12,406 nucleotides of DNA. It comes from Methanoregula sp. UBA471. Its GTDB lineage: Archaea > Halobacteriota > Methanomicrobia > Methanomicrobiales > Methanospirillaceae. The stretch's first letter is position 1; each line of letters opens with the position of its first letter. Positions 6,926 to 12,406 of the stretch are shown in pieces. The notes under the pieces are model-generated. The model ran no database searches, had not been told where the DNA came from, and saw nothing but the letters and a program-made list of their open reading frames with translations. Both the position numbers and the translations under genes were made by a program. The stretch spans positions 26,859 to 39,264 of the forward strand of contig DADT01000011.1 of assembly GCA_002495065.1 (NCBI GenBank). Reading direction: 5' to 3'.

Positions 6926-6930
6926 GGTGA
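6926..6930 (+). promoter_or_regulatory. GGTGA ribosome binding site deciding the leuS TTG start
   Basis: GGTGA lies 6 nt before TTG 6937-6939. The nearby ATGs at 6921 and 6932 are in other frames and stop after a few codons, so TTG is the best start. Confidence 0.65.
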
Positions 6931-6936
6931 AATGGT

Positions 6937-9717
6937 TTGAATAAATTTGACCTGGGAAGATTTGAAGAAGAGGCACAGGAACAGTGGACACATGCATTTG
7001 AATCAAACCCGTCCGGGCTTGAAAAATTCTACCTCACCGTTGCATACCCGTATCCAAGCGGTGCGATGCATGTCGGGCATGGCAGGACCTATATTGTACC
7101 TGACGTAATTGCACGGTTCTGGCGTATGAGAGGGAAACAGGTTCTCTATCCGATGGCGTTTCACGTGACGGGAGCACCGGTTATCGGTATTTCAAAACGC
7201 ATCGCAAAAAAGGATCCAAAGACTATCCACCTTTACCGTGATCTCTACAAAGTCCCACAGAATGTCCTTGATGAATTTACCGATCCACTCACCATCGTCC
7301 GTCACTTCGCAAGCGAATACCAGCGGGTGATGACTGCCTGCGGGATCTCCATTGACTGGCGCCGCAGGTTCACAACAGTCGACCCGACCTATAGCAAATT
7401 CATCGAATGGCAGTGGAAACATCTGTATGAAGCAGGACATGTCATCAAAGGAGCCCATCCGGTCCGTTATTGTACTGTTGATGATAACCCTGTGGGTGAC
7501 CATGACCTTCTCGAAGGAGATAAAGCTGAAGTGATAAAATTCACCCTTGTCATGTTCCGTTATGGGGATGCATTCATCCCCACTGCCACACTCCGTCCCG
7601 AGACAATCCATGGCGTCACCAACCTCTGGGCAAATCCGGGAATAATCTATGTCCGTGTGCTGGTAGACGGTATACCCTGGATTATCTCAAGGGAGGCAGC
7701 TGAGAAGCTCGCCCTCCAGGATCATACGGTCGAAATAGAAAATGAAATTGCCGGCAGGGATCTGATCGATACAGTGGTCAGCCATCCGCTCTGTGGCAAG
7801 GTTCCTGTTCTCCCGGCTGATTTTGTCGATCCTGATGTTGGAAGCGGACTCGTCATGAGTGTTCCCGCCCATGCACCATTCGACTATATTGCCCTCCGCG
7901 ACCTGCAGCATGCCGGAAGATATCCGGATATTAAACCAATACCCTTGATCAAAGTCGAGGGTTATGGCGAGGTCCCGGCACAGGATATCGTTGAAAAAAA
8001 CGGCATCACCTCCCAGATGGACAGCCGCATGGATGCCCTTACCCAGGAGATTTACTCTGCTGAGTTTTCAAAGGGTAAACTTTTTGAAAGGTATGGCGGC
8101 AAACCGGTCCGTGTGGCACGCGACGAAGTGTCAGCTCTCATGATTGAAAAGTACGATTCGGAGATCATGTATGAGTTTGACACACGGCCTGTTGTCTGCC
8201 GGTGCGGTAACAAGGTAAAAATCAAGATCCTGCATGACCAGTGGTTCTTAAAATACAGCGACCCTGCCTGGAAGCAACAGGTAAGCGATCACCTTGGTGA
8301 TATGGCATTGGTACCCCCTGAAGTCCGGCAGGAATTTGACCGCACCGTGGACTGGCTTAAAGACTGGGCCTGTACCAGACGCGTCGGTCTTGGTACCAGG
8401 TTTCCCTGGGATACTACACAGTTGATCGAGCCCCTTTCGGACTCGACTATTTATATGGCATACTATACCATCGCCCACAGGATCAAGGAGATCGAACCCG
8501 GGCTCCTGACGCCGGAGGTTTTTGATTATATCTTCGTTGGAAAAGAATCTCCTGACCTGCCCGTAAAAAAGAAACTGGATGCGATGAGAAAAGAATTTTT
8601 ATTCTGGTACCCGTACAACTACCGGTTTTCCGCCAAAGACCTCATCTCCAATCACCTCACCTTTCAGCTCTTCCACCACGTCACGATATTTCCCAAGGAC
8701 AAACTCCCCCTCGGAATGGTCGTATTCGGCATGGGGCTCCTCAATGGGGCGAAGATGTCATCGTCGAAAGGCAACGTCTTCTTACTGGAGGATGCGGTGA
8801 GTGAGTTCGGCGCCGATACGGTACGCATGTTCCTGATGGGAAGTGCTGAACCCTGGCAGGACTTTGACTGGAGAAATGATCTGGTTATTTCTACAAAAAA
8901 ACAGATCGAACGGTTCTATAATACCGTAATTGAAATAGAAGACGCACATGGTGAACCGCATGATATCGATCGCTGGCTCATCAGCCGGCTTCAGTCGCAC
9001 ATTGAACGCACGACTGCTGCACTGACCAACTTCCAGACCCGTCAGGCATTGCAGGAGGCATATTTCGGGATCGAGACAGATCTTAAATGGTATCGCCGCC
9101 GATTGCCAGAAGACTGCGATGGCAGCAGGGAGTTGCATACACTCTGTTCGACCTGGGTCCGTCTCCTTGCCCCGTTCATCCCGTTCACCGGTGAGCATCT
9201 CTGGAAACAACTTGCCGGCGAAGGACTCGTTTCTTTTGCCCCGTGGCCGGTTGCAGAGAAAAATCTGGTGAATACCCGGATCGAACTTGCCGAAGAACTT
9301 CTCTCCCGCACCGTTGAGGATATTGAATCGATTAAAAAACTTATCCAGATTACCCCGAAATCGATCACCATATCCCTTGCACCTGAATGGAAACACGAAA
9401 TTTTCCTTATCATCGCCAAAGCAGATGATCGGAACGTGGTGGTAAAGGAGGTCATGAAAAACGATGCTATGCGCAGACGCGGTAAAGAAGCCACAGACGC
9501 AGTGAAGCAATGTACCACGCTGATCCACCGCCTTCCACCGCACGTGGTCGGACCTCTTACACAAGAGCGGGTCAATGAAAAGGAAGTTTTTGAAGCAGCG
9601 AAGGGATTTTTAGAAAAAGAGTTCGGTGTACCTGTTCATATCACTGAAGCAGAGTCGAGTGAACACGCAAAGGCTGCCACAGCATTACCGTTTAAACCGG
9701 CGATTATTATTGCATGA
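6937..9717 (+). CDS. leuS: Leucyl-tRNA synthetase, archaeal type
   Basis: 926-aa class I aminoacyl-tRNA synthetase charging tRNA-Leu with leucine in the cytosol. The ATP-binding HIGH motif is H45-V-G-H48 after PYPSGAMH, and the KMSKS loop is K606-M-S-S-S610. The large CP1 editing insertion lies between them, with the segment TLRPETIHGVTNLWANP and later GLVMSVPAHAPFDY, both characteristic of archaeal/eukaryal-cytosolic LeuRS rather than the bacterial type. Anticodon-binding and C-terminal domains complete it to a usual archaeal length. The start is TTG with a GGTGA ribosome binding site 6 nt upstream. It follows the PINA-like gene by 41 bp and is probably second in that operon. A T6 tract starts 24 nt after the stop. 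No missing motif or frameshift is seen. Confidence 0.97.
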   Translation: MNKFDLGRFEEEAQEQWTHAFESNPSGLEKFYLTVAYPYPSGAMHVGHGRTYIVPDVIARFWRMRGKQVLYPMAFHVTGAPVIGISKRIAKKDPKTIHLYRDLYKVPQNVLDEFTDPLTIVRHFASEYQRVMTACGISIDWRRRFTTVDPTYSKFIEWQWKHLYEAGHVIKGAHPVRYCTVDDNPVGDHDLLEGDKAEVIKFTLVMFRYGDAFIPTATLRPETIHGVTNLWANPGIIYVRVLVDGIPWIISREAAEKLALQDHTVEIENEIAGRDLIDTVVSHPLCGKVPVLPADFVDPDVGSGLVMSVPAHAPFDYIALRDLQHAGRYPDIKPIPLIKVEGYGEVPAQDIVEKNGITSQMDSRMDALTQEIYSAEFSKGKLFERYGGKPVRVARDEVSALMIEKYDSEIMYEFDTRPVVCRCGNKVKIKILHDQWFLKYSDPAWKQQVSDHLGDMALVPPEVRQEFDRTVDWLKDWACTRRVGLGTRFPWDTTQLIEPLSDSTIYMAYYTIAHRIKEIEPGLLTPEVFDYIFVGKESPDLPVKKKLDAMRKEFLFWYPYNYRFSAKDLISNHLTFQLFHHVTIFPKDKLPLGMVVFGMGLLNGAKMSSSKGNVFLLEDAVSEFGADTVRMFLMGSAEPWQDFDWRNDLVISTKKQIERFYNTVIEIEDAHGEPHDIDRWLISRLQSHIERTTAALTNFQTRQALQEAYFGIETDLKWYRRRLPEDCDGSRELHTLCSTWVRLLAPFIPFTGEHLWKQLAGEGLVSFAPWPVAEKNLVNTRIELAEELLSRTVEDIESIKKLIQITPKSITISLAPEWKHEIFLIIAKADDRNVVVKEVMKNDAMRRRGKEATDAVKQCTTLIHRLPPHVVGPLTQERVNEKEVFEAAKGFLEKEFGVPVHITEAESSEHAKAATALPFKPAIIIA

Positions 9718-9740
9718 CATCCTTATGGCATTCCTCTCAA

Positions 9741-9746
9741 TTTTTT
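9741..9746 (+). terminator. Oligo-T terminator after leuS
   Basis: T6 tract 24 nt past the leuS stop codon, a plausible archaeal terminator. No stable hairpin precedes it. Confidence 0.4.
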
Positions 9747-10190
9747 CGGTTCTGCAAAGTCAGTGCATCCGGCATTTTCACAGGAATACCTGATCGGGCA
9801 TTAAACCAGCTGTAATCCAGGAACAGAAATATTCCTCACCAGGTGCAGGAGCAAAAAGTTGGAGGCAGGCGTAAAGGCAGCTGGAACCTCTCAGGTATCC
9901 ATGTGCCTTTTGAGAAAAAAGAGTGTAATTTTCCTTGGTAAAATTGCCAGATATTCAAAAAACTGGCTTTGTAGAAACGGGCATGAACGTTGAATGGTTC
10001 TCACCCAGCCATGAAAATCATTAAACCCTATGATTTTATGAGGGCTCCTTCGCCTCTGGGCCTCTCCGGAGCACGGCGGGGCAGTGCGGTGTTTACAAAT
10101 ATGCTTATGGACACTGATCCGCCGCGGTGGCGCCCCGTCTGGGGCGGCAGGGTTAATCGCAAATAATTATGAGAGAGTAAACGATCCATT
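9747..10190. other. Gene-free stretch with inverted repeats and a repeat fragment
   Basis: No ORF of gene-like character is seen on either strand. Structure is concentrated at the right end. AAAATCAT/ATGATTTT (10014-10021 with 10030-10037, 8-nt loop) is perfect. A GC-rich segment with GGCTCC/GGAGC arms lies at about 10043-10073. CGCCCC-GTCT-GGGGCG (10131-10146) is a perfect 6-bp hairpin with a tetraloop. The segment around 10120-10146 (CCGCCGCGGTGGC, then CCCC and GGGGCG) resembles copy A at 93-117 (CCGCCGCTGTGGC, then CCCC and GGGGC) and is probably another fragment of the dispersed repeat. Confidence 0.4.
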
Positions 10191-10435
10191 ACTCACATCT
10201 GTTTTATTGATTTTAATGGGAAATTTTGAGTTTTCAACAAATTGCAGAGTACCGGTTTCCGGAGGGGACAGGACAGTGCCTGTCTCGCCCGAACCGCCCC
10301 TTCACTTTGCGATTGTGTCGTATTACCATCTCTGGAGTTATCGCTCCAGGGGGGTGCCACAGCGAAGGGAGCGGAGGCATTACATGCCGTAGCCTAAAAA
10401 GAGCGTTGAGAAAAATATTTTGAGGATTTTTACAA
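10191..10435 (+). repeat. Dispersed structured repeat, copy D
   Basis: Inverted relative to copy A. Core 10288-10429 corresponds to 172-31, with further similarity toward the outer end (CAACAAATTGC at 10233-10243). The outer end ACTCACATCTGTTTTATT (10191-10208) matches the opposite end of copy A. On the minus strand CTGGAG-CGATAA-CTCCAG is a perfect 6-bp hairpin whose copy A counterpart keeps pairing through a changed base pair. GACAGG/CCTGTC arms (10269-10286) form another inverted repeat absent from copy A. Short reading frames cross it, but indels break them relative to copy A, so coding is unlikely. It ends about 10 bp from the stop codon of the DUF1059 gene. Confidence 0.8.
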
Positions 10436-10444
10436 AGTCAAAAA

Positions 10445-10615
10445 TTATTTTTTTATTGCCTTCTGTACTTTGAAAATGACATCCGCCGGCAATACCTGCA
10501 TTTTGTGTGCAGTTTCCGCATGATCAATAAATTTTCTCATAAGTTCGTGATTGGTTGTTCCCTTTGCCTCGAAAGGGCAATCCATTCCGATATCTTTACA
10601 GGTAACTGATGGCAT
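10445..10615 (-). CDS. DUF1059-like small protein
   Basis: 56-aa protein read directly from the minus strand: start ATG 10613-10615, stop TAA 10445-10447. The N-terminus has C6-K-D-I-G-M-D-C13-P-F, the characteristic opening of the DUF1059 family (two cysteines in a short beta hairpin). It is followed by a polar turn and the helix RKFIDHAETAHKM with H32 and H37, and it ends in a Lys-rich tail. Family members are 50-70 aa, common in methanogens and halophiles, with no established function; a metal-binding role is only a guess from the Cys/His pattern. A GTGAG-type purine stretch lies upstream and a TATA-like AATATAAT lies near 10642-10650. The gene is divergent from the beta-propeller gene and its 3' end abuts repeat copy D. 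Confidence 0.82.
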   Translation of the reverse strand: MPSVTCKDIGMDCPFEAKGTTNHELMRKFIDHAETAHKMQVLPADVIFKVQKAIKK

Positions 10616-10658
10616 GAACACTCACTCTGCCTTCTCATCGGATTATATTCAATATTAA

Positions 10659-10689
10659 TTCATGCAATGCAGTGATGCATGGCATTGAA
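10659..10689. promoter_or_regulatory. Long imperfect dyad in a divergent promoter region (candidate operator)
   Basis: Left arm TTCATGCAATGCA (10659-10671) and right arm TGCATGGCATTGAA (10676-10689) are inverted copies with one mismatch and one inserted base, separated by GTGA. The inner 14 bp (ATGCA-GTGA-TGCAT) is exact. It lies between the DUF1059 start (10615) and the propeller start (10799), next to TATA-like sequence for the minus-strand gene, so it could bind a dimeric regulator of either gene. Confidence 0.45.
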
Positions 10690-10798
10690 CCAAGGAGATG
10701 GAACATCTTACACCCGTTGTAAATGCTGCCTGATTCAGGCCTCACAGTCCACAAACAAGTTAAACCGAACGACAGTACTTTGTTCTCAGGAAAATAGC

Positions 10799-12052
10799 AT
10801 GAGCACCCAGTTACGTATCCATCTGGTGGTGGCAGTAGTTCTTCTTACCGTCAGCATAACCGGCATCGCAACGGCAGCAAGTCTTTCACCAGCGTGGAAA
10901 GAAATTCCCATCGCTGAAGGTTCATATTTCGATGTCATGTTCTCTGCTGATGGTTCTACGGTCTATGCCGGGGGAAACCAGCTGTTTTTCCGATCCTGGG
11001 ATGGAACCAACCGCTGGGGAGGCCGGGCCGGGCATGTTGCCACCATGAGCTCAGACGGAAATTACGTTGTCTCTGCAGCCGGAAATCTGGTTCAGGTGCT
11101 TGATCGGAATGGCACGGTGTACTGGATCAGGGGTATGGGTGCCCCCATACGTGCAGTCGCTATCTCCCCGAATGCTTCTCTCATCATTACTGCTGACGAC
11201 CGGGGGGACTTTCACTCATGGACCGGAAATGGTGAGAGCTGGGGACTGAACCGAAGCGATCTCGTAAAACAGATTGCAATTTCCCCTTCCGGTTCGTTTG
11301 TTGTTGTCACGACGGCGATTGGCCTGAAGTATCTCCATCCTGACATGATCCCTTTCTGGTGGGATAACAAATCCGGAAGCCTTGATACGTTCATCGCGAT
11401 CTCCGCAGATAGTTCCACGGTGATCACCTCGGGAGAAAAACGTGTCTCATCTCACACGGGCAGCGGGACACTTAACTGGATGAAGGATGTAACCCGCGAG
11501 GCAATTATCGATATGGCATGCTCTGAGGATTGCTCCACCATCGTTCTTGGAAGTCAGGACGGGAACGTCTGGGTCCTTGATCAAGAGGGCAGGATTTTGT
11601 GGAAATATCCGGTGGGTTCATGGGTAAACGGGGTGGGAGTTTCCCGTGATGGATCCATTATTGCTGCCGGGGCTCTTGACGGGAACCTGTATATCCTGAA
11701 TCATGAGGGTAACCTTCTGGCTAAAACGAGGATGCAGAGTGTCATCCAGCCCCGATCCGTAGCAGTGAACGGGAATGGAAAACGGGTTGTTGTCGCAGAT
11801 GAATTTGCCCTGTACGGGTACGATATCCTTGGGAGTCCCGAGGTGACTCTGGAAGAAACATTTACTCCCACACTCCGCATTACTACGACGATCCCGACAC
11901 CGGTAACAACCCGGTCTGTCACCATTCCGTCCACGAAGGTTACAACGCTGCCAGGGACCACTGACACCCCGAAATCAGCCCTCTCCCCGTTTGCTGTCAT
12001 GGCTGCAGTGGCAGGTATGCTTTTGGCAGCCAGTAAATATACACGGAAGTAA
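10799..12052 (+). CDS. Exported beta-propeller repeat protein with C-terminal membrane anchor
   Basis: 417 aa from the ATG at 10799, which has AGGA 8 nt upstream. A frame-open extension to 10679 would add 40 residues with no signal-like character and is rejected. Residues 1-26 form a signal peptide ending A-T-A. Then come eight repeats of about 40 aa with the recurring core 'SxDGSxVVxxG...W' (for example FSADGSTVYAGG, ISPSGSFVVV, VSRDGSIIAAG), typical of WD40/PQQ-like propellers. Blades 6 and 7 are the clearest, each with DGN-[VL]-[WY]-[VI]-L followed by EG. A Thr/Pro/Val-rich stalk (about 350-390) leads to a hydrophobic segment and a short basic tail (KYTRK), which anchors it in the membrane facing outward. 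This layout resembles methanogen surface proteins; the tail is SPF rather than a PGF-CTERM signal. Function is unknown and no ligand residues can be assigned. Confidence 0.82.
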   Translation: MSTQLRIHLVVAVVLLTVSITGIATAASLSPAWKEIPIAEGSYFDVMFSADGSTVYAGGNQLFFRSWDGTNRWGGRAGHVATMSSDGNYVVSAAGNLVQVLDRNGTVYWIRGMGAPIRAVAISPNASLIITADDRGDFHSWTGNGESWGLNRSDLVKQIAISPSGSFVVVTTAIGLKYLHPDMIPFWWDNKSGSLDTFIAISADSSTVITSGEKRVSSHTGSGTLNWMKDVTREAIIDMACSEDCSTIVLGSQDGNVWVLDQEGRILWKYPVGSWVNGVGVSRDGSIIAAGALDGNLYILNHEGNLLAKTRMQSVIQPRSVAVNGNGKRVVVADEFALYGYDILGSPEVTLEETFTPTLRITTTIPTPVTTRSVTIPSTKVTTLPGTTDTPKSALSPFAVMAAVAGMLLAASKYTRK

Positions 12053-12064
12053 TTCAATGATGTC

Positions 12065-12070
12065 AAAAAA
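12065..12070 (-). terminator. Oligo-T tract between convergent genes
   Basis: Six A on the plus strand give T6 on the minus strand, preceded by a weak GGAA/TTCC pair. It lies about 40 nt past the stop of the right-edge gene and may terminate its transcript. Confidence 0.3.
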
Positions 12071-12109
12071 GGAATTTTCCCGAGAGTAGTGAGGCGGGGT
12101 GCCCCTTGA

Positions 12110-12406
12110 TTAATCTTCCCCGACGCTTTTTGACCGCTTGACCCGTTCTTTTGTAGAAAATCCGGTAACGACGTCAAGGAACTTCCGGAATTTTTTGTTC
12201 GTATCGAGAATAACCGCATCGCTGGCGTGCAAGTCGGATTCAGTGTCTATGACAACAGATTTGCCACCCGTCCCAACCCTGACATCGAGCCGCAGGAGTG
12301 CGCCTGCCCTGATGCGGTATCCCTGCGGGGTTTTCTCCGGTTCAGCCCCGAAACAGTTTCTCAGTTCGATGATGATACGTGCCTCAAGATCTTTTGTCAG
12401 CCCTCT
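12110..12406 (-). CDS. 3' part of a DUF5611-like conserved methanogen protein
   Basis: Read from the minus strand, the frame is open from the right edge (12406) to TAA at 12110-12112, giving the last 98 residues. The N-terminus lies outside the window. The text RGLTKDLEARI, then ELRNCFG, YRIRAGALLRLDV, DTESD, SDAVILDTNKKFRKFLDVVTGF and TKERVKRSKS resembles a small conserved protein family of methanogens that I associate with DUF5611. That family is about 110-130 aa, so little is missing. It is soluble, mixed alpha/beta, with no catalytic motif I can name. It is convergent with the propeller gene, 57 bp apart. The assignment is from memory of the family pattern and is moderate. Confidence 0.65.
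   Translation of the reverse strand, partial: RGLTKDLEARIIIELRNCFGAEPEKTPQGYRIRAGALLRLDVRVGTGGKSVVIDTESDLHASDAVILDTNKKFRKFLDVVTGFSTKERVKRSKSVGED

Noticed and set aside
8782..9564. Long minus-strand reading frame (260 codons)
   Set aside because: Antisense to the C-terminal part of leuS and explained by the codon bias of that gene.
10084..10423. Overlapping plus-strand frames across repeat copy D
   Set aside because: The equivalent frames in copy A are broken by indels and stops, so the conserved signal is nucleotide-level, not protein.
10679..10798. Upstream extension of the propeller gene by 40 codons
   Set aside because: It would bury the signal peptide behind a polar Cys-containing stretch. 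The ATG at 10799 has an AGGA at good spacing and a standard signal sequence right after it.
1..12406. CRISPR array, tRNA/rRNA genes, integrase or defence operon
   Set aside because: No regularly spaced short repeats, no tRNA-like T-loop with matching acceptor stem, and no recombinase, nuclease-helicase or toxin-antitoxin pair seen. The PIN domain here belongs to a large housekeeping ATPase, not a VapC toxin.

Overview
The window looks like chromosomal DNA of a methanogenic archaeon, most likely order Methanomicrobiales (Methanoregula-like). The case rests on several genes. There is an archaeal/eukaryal-type leucyl-tRNA synthetase and a PIN-ATPase-KH protein of the archaeal PINA (COG1855) type. 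There is also a degenerate archaeal family-B DNA polymerase (PolB2-like), surface proteins with Thr/Pro-rich stalks and Ca-loop motifs, and a C-terminal gene fragment resembling the methanogen DUF5611 family. Assignment to order is inference; no rRNA or tRNA gene is present to confirm it.

Layout, left to right: a roughly 235-bp dispersed repeat (copy A); a small ferredoxin on the minus strand; a 377-bp gap; PolB2-like polymerase on the plus strand; a 440-bp gap with a decayed repeat relative and strong hairpins. Next comes a minus-strand trio: a META/HslJ lipoprotein, a doubtful 74-aa ORF and a dockerin-like mini-lipoprotein. A 427-bp gap follows with a TATA box, structured leader and near-perfect palindrome. 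It leads into the plus-strand pair PINA-like ATPase and leuS, 41 bp apart and probably co-transcribed. A 730-bp gap with hairpins and a repeat fragment leads to repeat copy D, inverted relative to copy A. After it come a 56-aa DUF1059 gene (minus), a divergent promoter region with a long imperfect dyad, a secreted eight-repeat beta-propeller protein (plus), and the 3' part of a DUF5611-like gene (minus) running off the right edge.

How the genes relate: the PINA-like ATPase (DNA branch processing/repair) and LeuRS are housekeeping genes. The PolB2-like gene adds a polymerase-derived protein with a damaged catalytic motif C. The META and dockerin-like proteins and the propeller are all predicted to be exported and anchored at the cell surface. 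I see no defence island, CRISPR array, integrase or other mobile operon. The most unusual material is non-coding: an inverted pair of dispersed structured repeats about 10 kb apart, each ending about 10 bp or less from the stop codon of a small gene, with a hairpin that shows a compensatory base change between copies, and the structured leader in front of the PINA-like gene.
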